Under the pieces are notes generated by a model that was not told where the DNA came from, ran no database searches, and saw nothing but the letters and a program-made list of their open reading frames with translations. From Methylobacterium sp. J-076 (GTDB lineage: Bacteria; Pseudomonadota; Alphaproteobacteria; Rhizobiales; Beijerinckiaceae), in the NCBI RefSeq assembly GCF_022829405.1, contig NZ_JAKSXW010000090.1, forward strand, positions 62,001 through 126,000: a stretch of 64,000 nt of DNA, read 5' to 3'. Of the stretch, positions 53,340 to 60,698 are shown piece after piece. Made by a program: the position numbers and the translations under genes. The stretch's first letter is position 1. Every line of letters starts with the position of its first letter.

Positions 53340-53639
53340 TCAGCCGCCGACGTCACCGTGGAAGGTCGCGAAGGACGACAGCACCTTCTCGGCGATGGCG
53401 TCGTCGACCGCGACGGAAACCCTGACCTTGCCGGCCAGCGCGGGTTCGCCCTCATTCCCGGCCTTCAGGTGCCCGTCCTCGACATCCGCCCGCGCCGCCT
53501 CGGTCCCAGCCGTGTTCTCGTCCGAGGCAGGGCCGACCTGCACCGCGTTCCGATCAAGGCCGTGATCCTGCACGATGTGCTCGACGGCCATCTCCGCATC
53601 CCGGCGGGATTTGAAATCGGCTGAGATCGTCCTGGACAT
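53340..53639 (-). CDS. Hypothetical small acidic protein
   Basis: A 99-residue protein: MSRTISADFKSRRDAEMAVEHIVQDHGLDRNAVQV, an acidic linker, then AGKVRVSVAVDDAIAEKVLSSFATFHG. The two ends look like a ferredoxin-like beta-alpha-beta unit interrupted by a polar loop, resembling the 'stress-induced' N-terminal domain seen before YsnF domains (compare the protein at 57572). GGAGGCGAC lies just before the ATG. Function unknown. Confidence 0.6.
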   Translation of the reverse strand: MSRTISADFKSRRDAEMAVEHIVQDHGLDRNAVQVGPASDENTAGTEAARADVEDGHLKAGNEGEPALAGKVRVSVAVDDAIAEKVLSSFATFHGDVGG

Positions 53640-54009
53640 GTCGCCTCCGGTTTATTGTCGATGGGTCCGGAAGGACCTCGAAAGAACATTCGGGATCGAC
53701 TTCCATCGTCTTTGGCAAAGGGCCGGCGCGCGGGACCGTTCCGGTGGCGAACCGTTAATACGGACGCGAGGGTGGAATTCACAATGCAATCCGAAGCTGC
53801 ATTGACCACTACGGTTCAAATCGCAGCAAGCACCCACCCTGGGCGTCTGTGACGCCATGTCCGAAAATCCGCCGGTCAGAGCGCTTCCTCCCTATCCCGC
53901 CGATCTGCAGCCCCCTGTCCGTTCCCTGCCCGGCGAAAAAACGGGCCCAGCCTCATCTGAGGCTGGGCTCATCCTGGTTCAGCCCCCTTCGACCCCCGTC
54001 CCGCGGGAT
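53640..54009. other. Spacer containing a terminator
   Basis: Holds the terminator at 53935-53970 and presumably the promoter of the small acidic protein gene. No protein gene supported. Confidence 0.5.
53935..53970 (-). terminator. Rho-independent terminator of the coiled-coil protein gene
   Basis: GCCCAGCCTCA (53945-53955) and TGAGGCTGGGC (53958-53968) form a perfect 11-bp stem. On the minus strand it is followed by six T (A-run at 53936-53941). It lies 40 bases downstream of the coiled-coil gene stop. Confidence 0.9.
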
Positions 54010-55182
54010 TCATTCGGACTTGGGAGCGATGGCAGGCGCTTGCGGCTGGGATGGGCCGGGATGCACCGTCATGGCAGGAGGATGGTCCGATAGCTGCTGA
54101 CGTGCCTCGGCGAGCTTAGCCTGGGCCGCGGCAAGGTCATGACGGGTCGTTCCCAGCCGGTCCTCAAGGGCAGCCATCTCCTTGTTGCGGGAGGCCAGCG
54201 TCTCGGTCAGGGTCGCCAACTGCGCCTGGGCGTCGGCCTGCCGCTTCTGCAGCGCCTCTACCGCCGAGGCCGCGCCGTCGCGGTCGGAAGCCAGCTTCTG
54301 GACAGCCTGCTCAGCCTGGCTCCGTTCCAAGATCACACTGTCCCGCTCGGACTGCGCCTTGGCGAGTTGCTTCTGCGTCGAAGCCAACCCATCCTTGGCT
54401 TGCTGCACCTGCTGGCCAGCCTGCGAGACGTCGCTCGCCAGCTTTTCACGATTGGCGGTCAGACCGTCGACGGCCCGCTCCAGTTCGGCCTTCTGCCTCG
54501 TCGCCTGCTCAGTCGCGGCGCGGGCATCGGCCAGCTCCTTCTGAGCGGCAGCCGAGCCCTCGCGCGCCTTCTGCTGGCTCTCCTCGGCCTTGGCGAGGTC
54601 GGCAGTCTTAGCGGTCGCCTCCTGGGACATGGCGGCGATATCGGACCGCAGCTTTGCCTCCTGCTGGCGCGTCTCTTCCAGCCGGCGCCCGACGTCGGAC
54701 AGTTCCTTGGTCCTGGCGGTCGCCGCCTGCCCGGCTGCCGTGGTGGCCTCCTTCATAGGAGCGAGCTTCTGCTCAGCCTGGGTGACCTGGGCCTGCAGCC
54801 CGGTGAGCTTGGTCGTCTCGGCCTCGGTGGTGGCCTTGGCCTCGCCGGCCTTGCGCTCGGCCTCCTGTTGTTCCGTCGCCAGGCTTGCCGCCTTCGTCTT
54901 GGCCTGTTCGCCGGCCCGAGTGATATCCCGCTCCTGCTGCTGGGCCGATGCGATCCTCGCCTGGAGCCCGTCGAGGGTACCCGCCGCCGCCCGCTGCTGA
55001 TCGAGGTCCGATTGCAGGGAGACCTGCCGCGTCTCCAGGTCCTGGATGCGATGGTCCCGGGCGGTCCTCTGCCGTGCGCCCGCAATGGAGGCAACGACGA
55101 GCCAGACCAGGAGTACCACCGCCACGACGGCGAGGCTGAACGGAAGGGGCCTGCGAAGTTCGGAACGGTAGTCGATGGCCAT
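54010..55182 (-). CDS. Membrane-anchored coiled-coil protein
   Basis: A 390-residue protein. One N-terminal membrane helix (LPFSLAVVAVVLLVWLVVASIAG, about 14-36) is followed by about 310 residues of Ala/Gln/Glu/Lys-rich heptads (for example LEETRQQEAKLRSDIAAMSQEA), an uninterrupted coiled coil, and a short Pro-rich end. The long rod should project into the periplasm. Composition makes similarity searches unreliable, so I do not assign a family. It is bounded by a clear terminator and is probably transcribed alone. Confidence 0.75.
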   Translation of the reverse strand: MAIDYRSELRRPLPFSLAVVAVVLLVWLVVASIAGARQRTARDHRIQDLETRQVSLQSDLDQQRAAAGTLDGLQARIASAQQQERDITRAGEQAKTKAASLATEQQEAERKAGEAKATTEAETTKLTGLQAQVTQAEQKLAPMKEATTAAGQAATARTKELSDVGRRLEETRQQEAKLRSDIAAMSQEATAKTADLAKAEESQQKAREGSAAAQKELADARAATEQATRQKAELERAVDGLTANREKLASDVSQAGQQVQQAKDGLASTQKQLAKAQSERDSVILERSQAEQAVQKLASDRDGAASAVEALQKRQADAQAQLATLTETLASRNKEMAALEDRLGTTRHDLAAAQAKLAEARQQLSDHPPAMTVHPGPSQPQAPAIAPKSE

Positions 55183-55212
55183 GGCGTTCTCGCGGGCGTT
55201 GGAGGGAACGGA

Positions 55213-55538
55213 TCAGATCGACGAGGCAGCCTCGCCAGGCGTCGGTTCGGCACTGGCAGCCCCCGGCTCGGGGGTGGAAACACTCGATGCGAGACCGCCA
55301 TGACCCGCCCCGACCAGGGAGCCGATCATGACGAGGAGCGCGCGGTGCTCGGGGATCCGTTCGCCGAGGCGAGGAAATCCGCGATCTCGATGCATGACGG
55401 CCTCCCGCCGGATGGCCCGTTTGGTTCATGGAAGACGTACACGTCGGCAGGGTCGCCGCCGCGGCATAGGTACCAGCGGTCGTCGTTCGACCCGTCATGG
55501 ATCAGCGTGCGCATGGGTGACATCGGAGGGTCCGCCAT
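55213..55538 (-). pseudogene. Frameshifted small protein of the 'IHDGSN' type
   Basis: The frame from ATG 55538 reads MSPMRTLIHDGSNDDRWYLCR, then HEPNGPSGGRPSCIEIADFL, and then runs out at 55326. A second frame, ending at 55213, picks up with ERIPEHRALLVMIGSLV. I recall short Methylobacterium proteins in which an EI..FL segment is followed directly by PEH..LL.LIG.LV, so the two pieces look like one gene broken by an indel near 55345-55365. Alternatively they are two overlapping genes, since GGAGG precedes an ATG at 55395. The function of the family is unknown. Confidence 0.6.
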
Positions 55539-55596
55539 GTCTCGTCCCCGTCCGAGGACCGCCCTCGTCGGAAGCGTAGCCGTGGGCGACGACCGT

Positions 55597-55962
55597 TCAG
55601 CGACGGCCGTGAACGACCATCGCGAGCAGGTATCCGATGGCTCCGGCCATGGCCGCCAGCACCAGCGGGGACTCCTTCGCATACTGTGCGACGGCATCGC
55701 CACCCTGCCGGTAGGCACGCTCGGCCTCGGGGAAGGCGTCGCGGCTCCGGTTGATCGCCTTGTCGGCGAGGTCGCTCGCCTGTCTGGCAACGTCGCGCAC
55801 GGCGTCCTTGGCCTGTCCGACGAGGTTCTCGGCGGCCCCCTTGACCTCGTTAGCCGTACCCTTGGCCTGGGTCTCCCGGTCGCCCGTGACGTCACCGACA
55901 GCGCCCTGAACCTTGCCGCCGAGTTCCTTGGCGGCGCCGGTGATGCGGTTCTCGTCCTCTGA
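55597..55962 (-). CDS. CsbD-like stress protein with C-terminal membrane helix; start codon unclear
   Basis: The open frame from 55962 reads EDENRITGAAKELGGKVQG, AVGDVTGDRETQAKGTANEV and KGAAENLVGQAKDAV, an excellent CsbD-like pattern (normally starting M-N/D-ENRI.G). It continues into a helical linker and a C-terminal membrane helix (SPLVLAAMAGAIGYLLAMVV). No ATG, GTG or TTG exists in frame before GTG 55800, which would remove the whole CsbD domain. Either the start codon has mutated or the sequence has an error near 55957-55965. CsbD proteins are abundant in stress regulons; biochemical role unknown. Confidence 0.6.
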   Translation of the reverse strand, partial: SEDENRITGAAKELGGKVQGAVGDVTGDRETQAKGTANEVKGAAENLVGQAKDAVRDVARQASDLADKAINRSRDAFPEAERAYRQGGDAVAQYAKESPLVLAAMAGAIGYLLAMVVHGRR

Positions 55963-56033
55963 TCAATCTCCGTTTGGTTCAAAGTAGAGCCGGCCCGCAG
56001 CAAAACATGCTTAGAGCCGATGCGAGGCGCTGA

Positions 56034-56231
56034 CTAATTCTTCGACACGGCCTTCCTGGGTCGCGCTTTGATCGAGCTTTGGTTGGCCTTCTTCGCCCGG
56101 TCGTCGGCCTTCGAAGCGTGCTTGGCGGCCTTCTTCTCGTTGCCGTCGTCGAGGTGGCGAGCGGCCTTCTGGTGTGACTTGGCCGCCGCCTTGTGGTGTT
56201 CGGCGGCCTTGGCGTGCACGCTTCCGGACAT
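56034..56231 (-). CDS. Small Lys/Ala/His-rich basic protein
   Basis: A 65-residue, strongly basic protein: MSGSVHAKAAEHHKAAAKSH, KAARHLDDGNEKKAAKHASK and a Lys/Arg-rich tail. GGGAGGG lies a few bases before the ATG. The composition suggests nucleic-acid binding or a general protective role, but nothing in the sequence proves it. Similar short proteins occur widely in Rhizobiales (recalled). It belongs to the minus-strand stress-type block. Confidence 0.7.
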   Translation of the reverse strand: MSGSVHAKAAEHHKAAAKSHQKAARHLDDGNEKKAAKHASKADDRAKKANQSSIKARPRKAVSKN

Positions 56232-56328
56232 CTGTCCCTCCCGTGACGGGGATTTACGTGCCCCGGTGCAAACGTGTGGCCGGTCGGTTCTGCGGCTTCG
56301 ATACCAGCGGGATCGACCGGGTGGCTTC

Positions 56329-56829
56329 TCAGGCGGGCATGCCAGCGACCGCGGACGGAAGCCTGCCGTCAGGGGTGTAGCGGTCCACCGCGGACGGCAG
56401 TTCGCGCGAGAGCCTGGACAGAAGGTCGTCGTGCGAGAGGCCGGTCTGCCTCGACAGCGTATCGAGGACGTCAGGACCGATGGCCGATCTCAAATGATCG
56501 GGCTTCATCTCGGCGTTCGGCCCGTGGTTGACCCAAGAGTCGGCCGCCTCGCCGTGGCCGTTCTCGCGAAAGCGGTCAACGAGTTGGCCAAGGCCGCCGC
56601 TGAGCAGGCCACCGGCACCAGCACCCCCAAGGGCGCCTCCGAGATTACCGAGCAGGCCGCCGAGACCATCCTGTCCCGCGATCCCGCCCTGTCCGGCGGG
56701 CGTACCTGCGGTTGCGGGACCACCGTGGCCAGATCCGCCGAGCATCTCTTGGATCTTGTCCCGGTTCTGGAAGCCCGCCACGGCCAACAGGCCGAGCAGC
56801 GCGGTCATCGAGGGAAAGCCGTCACTCAT
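56329..56829 (-). CDS. YidB family protein (DUF937)
   Basis: A 166-residue protein. [30 protein letters not shown] is followed by a long Gly/Ala-rich low-complexity linker, then the YidB core [26 protein letters not shown] and [39 protein letters not shown]. Function unknown; frequent in Methylobacterium, usually monocistronic. Confidence 0.88.
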   Translation of the reverse strand: MSDGFPSMTALLGLLAVAGFQNRDKIQEMLGGSGHGGPATAGTPAGQGGIAGQDGLGGLLGNLGGALGGAGAGGLLSGGLGQLVDRFRENGHGEAADSWVNHGPNAEMKPDHLRSAIGPDVLDTLSRQTGLSHDDLLSRLSRELPSAVDRYTPDGRLPSAVAGMPA

Positions 56830-56869
56830 CGGGTGTCTCCGTTCCGTTTCGATGAAACCTTTGGGCCGA

Positions 56870-57169
56870 TCAGCAATCGTCGTCGCCGGGCTTCACGACC
56901 TTGCCCTCGGGCGGCTTGGCCTCGTTGGTGGCGGGCGTCGCATTCGAGCCGACATTGTTCATCGCGCCGACCGTCCCGGGGGATTCTGCCTTGGCACCGG
57001 GCGAGACCTTCGCGGTCGTGTCACCGTCGACCTTCGAGGAAGCGTCGGCCGAGCCCACCTGGCCGGTGCTGTTCGTGGTCGTCCCGACCGCACATGGCTT
57101 GGCCGAGGCGATGCCGGCGCCAAGGAGCGTTATCGCCGCCGCTACGGACAGGGTGTTGAGGATCTTCAT
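56870..57169 (-). CDS. Hypothetical secreted protein, Ser/Thr/Gly-rich
   Basis: A 99-residue protein with a clear signal peptide ([23 protein letters not shown], cleavage before KPCAVG). The mature 76 residues are low-complexity (Gly, Ser, Thr, Ala, Asp, Lys), begin with a Cys and end GDDDC, so the termini may be joined by a disulfide. No domain recognised. It lies between the YidB gene and another small secreted-protein gene. Confidence 0.65.
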   Translation of the reverse strand: MKILNTLSVAAAITLLGAGIASAKPCAVGTTTNSTGQVGSADASSKVDGDTTAKVSPGAKAESPGTVGAMNNVGSNATPATNEAKPPEGKVVKPGDDDC

Positions 57170-57220
57170 GGGGTTTCCTTCGGGTTGGGATAGGATGCGG
57201 ACCGGGCAGGCGAGGGACCG

Positions 57221-57523
57221 CTACCGCGAGGGGGCGGACTGTTCGGAGGCCGTCACGACGTAGTCGGCAATGGCAGCCCGGCAGCCAGGCGAGACCTCCC
57301 GGGCGTTCTTGCGGAAGCAGGCGACGACCTCGGGTCCGTTTAGGTCGAGGCCGTTGCAGAAACGGGCGTAGTCGGCCGAACAGAACGGCTTCAGCGATGC
57401 CCTTGAACCGGTCTTCTCAAGAGCCTGCGCGCCGAGCGGGACGCATGACGATGCGAGGGCCGCGAATACGACGAGGTGGCGGAGATTGGTCACGGCGACG
57501 GGGCTTTCGCGATAGGTGGACAT
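57221..57523 (-). CDS. Hypothetical secreted Cys-rich protein
   Basis: A 100-residue protein with a signal peptide (LRHLVVFAALASSCVPLGAQA) and a mature part FCSADYARFCNGLDLNGPEVVACFRKNAREVSPGCRAAIADYV. Four Cys with C-x7-C and C-x11-C spacing resemble the cysteine-rich (GLG1-type) repeats found in many small exported alphaproteobacterial proteins. The GTG at 57493 could be the true start. Function unknown. Confidence 0.68.
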   Translation of the reverse strand: MSTYRESPVAVTNLRHLVVFAALASSCVPLGAQALEKTGSRASLKPFCSADYARFCNGLDLNGPEVVACFRKNAREVSPGCRAAIADYVVTASEQSAPSR

Positions 57524-57571
57524 GGAATCGTACGGAGCCGGGACCGGCTCGAATCGGTCCCGGACTTGAGC

Positions 57572-58504
57572 TCAGAGCGGCTTGCGCGGGGTGGTTTCCG
57601 TGGAGGTGCCGGTGGTGCCGGTACGGCTGACCGCCCCCCGACCGTCCTCGACCTCGACCTCGGTGTGGCGGACCTTGTCGGTCACGGTCTCCACCCGCTG
57701 GGCCGCATCCTTGCGGATGCCGACCTCACCAACGACGCGGGCGTTCTTCGACACCACCGCCTGCTCGCGCATCTCCGTCGCCTCGATGACCTTGTCCTCG
57801 AACAGCGCCATGTCGCCCGGGGTGACGGCGCGGTCGACGACGCGACGGTCGACGTTCACCTTCTCGTCGTGGAGGGTGACGTTCTCGCTGACATCCTTCT
57901 CGACGGCGTAGGACCGAACCCGGACCCGGCCGGCATCGACCATGCGCTTGCCGACGTTGAGGCGCTCCTCGACCACAGGGATGTAATCGGTGCCTGTGGC
58001 GGTACCGTGGGCGGCGACGGCCTCGGACGTTGCGGCGGCGTGCAGGCCGGTGTCGCGGGTCGTGGCGGCGTGGTCGGACGACATCGCACCCTCACCGAGC
58101 GCTGCGGTGGCAACCGGCGCGGTCCCTGTGGTGGAACCGGTCGCACGGCCGTCCCAACCTTCCTTGCGCCAGGCGGCCTCGCGCTCGTCGAGATCGACCG
58201 AACCGTGCTCCTCCAGGATATCGGAGGCGGCGTGGACGTGCGCGTCGTCAACCTCGGCGCTCAGCATCGTGCCGCCGCGGTGCAGGCCCTCGCCGTAGGC
58301 GTGACGGTCCTCCTCCGGCATGAAGAAGTCCTTGATCGAGCCCCACATGCCTTCGTCGGCCTTGGTCGCGGTTCCGGCCGCGCCGGCCTGGGTACCGGAG
58401 ATGAGCTTGATGGCACCGGCGGGAATGCCGAGGCCGACGAGCTTGCCCTGGGCGGCGACCGCCTCGGGATGAGTGTCGTACATGGCGGTGATGGTCTGGG
58501 TCAT
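57572..58504 (-). CDS. YsnF/AvaK (DUF2382) stress protein, long form
   Basis: A 310-residue protein. An N-terminal ferredoxin-like 'general stress' segment (TQTITAMYDTHPEAVAAQGKLVGLGIPAGAIKLISG) is followed by a linker and a C-terminal DUF2382 domain: IPVVEERLNVGKRMVDAGRVRVRSYAVEKDVSENVTL, VDRRVVDRAV and TEMREQAVVSKNARVVGEVGIRKDA. Function is undefined, but the family is tied to stress in Bacillus and cyanobacteria. ATG 58504 overlaps the stop of the shorter DUF2382 gene, so both are translationally coupled. Confidence 0.9.
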   Translation of the reverse strand: MTQTITAMYDTHPEAVAAQGKLVGLGIPAGAIKLISGTQAGAAGTATKADEGMWGSIKDFFMPEEDRHAYGEGLHRGGTMLSAEVDDAHVHAASDILEEHGSVDLDEREAAWRKEGWDGRATGSTTGTAPVATAALGEGAMSSDHAATTRDTGLHAAATSEAVAAHGTATGTDYIPVVEERLNVGKRMVDAGRVRVRSYAVEKDVSENVTLHDEKVNVDRRVVDRAVTPGDMALFEDKVIEATEMREQAVVSKNARVVGEVGIRKDAAQRVETVTDKVRHTEVEVEDGRGAVSRTGTTGTSTETTPRKPL

Positions 58505-59007
58505 GATGTCGGCTCCTGTGACGGGTGCATGGCGGCCTGTTCCGTGACGTGCCCCTCGGGGGACACGCGTTCGATCACGGCGTGCTGCCTGCGCAGCGTC
58601 ACCGGCATCTCGACGTCCTCGTCCGCCGTGGTCCGACGGATGTGCACCTCCTCCTTCAGGAAGAGGCGCTTCTCGACGACGAGGATCTCTTCCAGCACCG
58701 GGATGATGGTCACCCCGGCCTCCGTCCTGACCACCGGGGGTACCTCGCCCTCGACGAGGGTCCGGTTGACGGGCACCCGGGTCACGCCGACCATGTCGCG
58801 GCGCAGAGTCTCGCGCAGGACCTGGTCGACGGTGTCGGTTCGCGTGCTGACACGGACCCGTTCGGTCTCCACCGCACGCTTCTCGATGCGCGCGGTCTCC
58901 TCGATCAGCGAGAGAACCGCCTCCTCGCCGATGGCGACCTCCGCCGCGGTACCGAAGGGCGTCCCGAGCCCGCGGGGCTCGGTCGCGGCGCGGTCGCCGA
59001 CGCTCAT
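58501..59007 (-). CDS. YsnF/AvaK (DUF2382) stress protein, short form
   Basis: A 168-residue protein that is essentially only the DUF2382 domain, apparently two repeats: LSLIEETARIEKRAVETERVRVSTRTDT and IIPVLEEILVVEKRLFLKEEVHIRRTTADEDVEMPVTLRRQ. It overlaps its neighbours by four bases on each side, as ATGA, giving a coupled membrane protein-short YsnF-long YsnF operon. Charge-rich beta structure predicted; no enzyme motif. Confidence 0.88.
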   Translation of the reverse strand: MSVGDRAATEPRGLGTPFGTAAEVAIGEEAVLSLIEETARIEKRAVETERVRVSTRTDTVDQVLRETLRRDMVGVTRVPVNRTLVEGEVPPVVRTEAGVTIIPVLEEILVVEKRLFLKEEVHIRRTTADEDVEMPVTLRRQHAVIERVSPEGHVTEQAAMHPSQEPTS

Positions 59008-59990
59008 GCCCGGCGAGGCGTCAAGGTGTTTGGGGCGGTGCGGGTGACGGTCGGATCGACGGCCGAACCACGGCCGGCGAAGAAGGATGCGAGCGCCCCG
59101 AAGATCAGCGCGAGGGCTCCGAACAGCGCGCCCTGGGAGACACGGCGCGCGGTGGCGTCGGCAATCTGCTTGGACTGCTCCTTGGCCGAGGTGACGGTCT
59201 CCCTGAACTGCTGGGTGTACTGCGCGACCTGGGTCCGGGCCTGCTCGACCGGGATGTTCTGCGCCTTGGAAAGGGCCACGGCGGCCTTCTCCTGGGCGGC
59301 GGCCTGTTGTGCGCCGTCACCCGAGACGGCGGCGCGCATCGCGGTCACAGCGGCGTCCTTCAGCGCGGCCGGATCGGACCCGGTGCCGTTGCGGACATTG
59401 GACTCGATGTTCGAGAACGGGTCGGTGACCTTGGTCAGCGACGGGGCGGCAGCCTGCGCCAGGGTCGAGGCGGAGCCGCCCATGGCGTTGCCGACCCCGC
59501 CGATGGCCGAGGAGGCGGTGCCGAGGGCGCCGCTGACGATGCCGCTGGCAGCCGACGACAGCATGTACAGGACCACGAGCGTCGAGACCGCCCAGGCGAG
59601 GAGGCCGTGATAGCCCGCCGTTGAGGTCGACGGCTTGCCGGACAGGCGTCCGGCGAAGTAGCCGCCGGCTACAGCCGCCAGCACGCCGGAGACGACGAAC
59701 CACAAGCCGGCACCGATGCCGAGCGAACTCGCCGCCGGGGTGCCGTCGCCCATCGGATCGACTGTCGAGAGGCCGATGCCGAGCCCCAGCATATTCAGGA
59801 TGACCTGCGAGATCAGCGCGACCGTGGCTCCGGCGAGGACCGCACCCCAAGAGACGGAATACAGCATCATCGTGCGCATGTCCTCGGCCGGAGTGACCAT
59901 GGTGGTCTGCGGCAGGTCGCGGTCGACGACGGTGCGATCCGTGATCGGACGACTGGGGGATACGGGGGTGGGCTCGGTAACGGTGGCCAT
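59004..59990 (-). CDS. Membrane protein upstream of the YsnF pair
   Basis: A 328-residue protein. Three N-terminal membrane helices (SWGAVLAGATVALISQVILNML, GLWFVVSGVLAAVAGGYFAGRL, HGLLAWAVSTLVVLYMLSSAASG) are followed by about 120 residues of Ala/Gln-rich, probably helical periplasmic or cytoplasmic sequence and one more C-terminal helix (GALFGALALIFGALASFFAG). Similar proteins are found beside YsnF genes in Methylobacterium (recalled). It is the first gene of the coupled three-gene operon and may anchor the YsnF proteins; this is inference. Confidence 0.72.
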   Translation of the reverse strand: MATVTEPTPVSPSRPITDRTVVDRDLPQTTMVTPAEDMRTMMLYSVSWGAVLAGATVALISQVILNMLGLGIGLSTVDPMGDGTPAASSLGIGAGLWFVVSGVLAAVAGGYFAGRLSGKPSTSTAGYHGLLAWAVSTLVVLYMLSSAASGIVSGALGTASSAIGGVGNAMGGSASTLAQAAAPSLTKVTDPFSNIESNVRNGTGSDPAALKDAAVTAMRAAVSGDGAQQAAAQEKAAVALSKAQNIPVEQARTQVAQYTQQFRETVTSAKEQSKQIADATARRVSQGALFGALALIFGALASFFAGRGSAVDPTVTRTAPNTLTPRRA

Positions 59991-60039
59991 GGTGGTATTC
60001 CTGAGTTGTGAGGTCGGTAAGCTGGAAGGGCGCGGTGGG

Positions 60040-60300
60040 TCAGACGACCCGGCGGCGGCCCATGACGATGTGGTAGAGCCACAGCACGATCACGGCGCCG
60101 ACGATGGCGACGAGCAGGCTGTAGAGGTTGACCCCCGACACGCCGGGCTCGCCGAACTGGTTGAACAGGAACCCGCCGACGACCGCGCCGACGACGCCGA
60201 GCAGGATGTCGACAAGCAGGCCCTGGCCGGTGTTGTTGACGATCTTGCTGCCGATGAAGCCGGCGATCAGGCCGAGGACGATCCAGGCGAGGAGGGACAT
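60040..60300 (-). CDS. GlsB/YeaQ/YmgE family stress membrane protein
   Basis: An 86-residue protein with three hydrophobic segments and the family glycine pattern: AWIVLGLIAGFIGSKIV, LLVDILLGVVGAVVGGFLFN and YSLLVAIVGAVIVLWLYHIV. Formerly 'transglycosylase-associated protein'; induced by stress in several bacteria. GGAGGGAC immediately precedes the ATG at 60300, so the longer upstream frame is rejected. Confidence 0.92.
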   Translation of the reverse strand: MSLLAWIVLGLIAGFIGSKIVNNTGQGLLVDILLGVVGAVVGGFLFNQFGEPGVSGVNLYSLLVAIVGAVIVLWLYHIVMGRRRVV

Positions 60301-60390
60301 GACGGGCTCCGGTTTTCGGCGTGCGGAAGGGTCCCGACGCAGGGCCTGCGCGGGCTGGGGCATGGGTCTCGATGGCCTGCGGGGCCGGGG

Positions 60391-60570
60391 CTAGGTGCGC
60401 GCGGGGCGCCGGGGTCGGGTTGGCTTGTCCGTGGTGTGCCGCGCTTCAATCGTAGCGATCTCGGTCGTGGCCTCCGCCTCAACCTTGGTGTCCCCGAAGA
60501 TCATGCCGATGGCCTGCTTGATCAGGGCACGGGCGTGATCGCTCGACAGAACCTTGCGGCCCTTGCCCAT
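60391..60570 (-). CDS. Hypothetical small basic protein
   Basis: A 59-residue protein beginning MGKGRKVLSSDHARALIKQAIGMIFGD and ending in a Thr/Arg/Pro-rich tail. AGAGGTG precedes the ATG at 60570. The frame continues upstream to 60636 without a better start. No family recognised; it is the first minus-strand gene after the PAS-LuxR gene's end. Confidence 0.55.
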   Translation of the reverse strand: MGKGRKVLSSDHARALIKQAIGMIFGDTKVEAEATTEIATIEARHTTDKPTRPRRPART

Positions 60571-60698
60571 TCGCGGCACCTCTCTGTCCGGCTTAGCCGT
60601 CGTCGAGATGCCCGGAACGAGCAGAGCTACACCCACCGAATAATTCTATCGAACCAATGTTCCGCCGATTTACATTAAAGTATTTCAGCTTAGGCCGC

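Noticed and set aside
57476..59047. 523-codon plus-strand frame across the YsnF pair
   Set aside because: Antisense shadow of the coupled DUF2382 genes; composition is Gly/Arg/Val biased without motifs.
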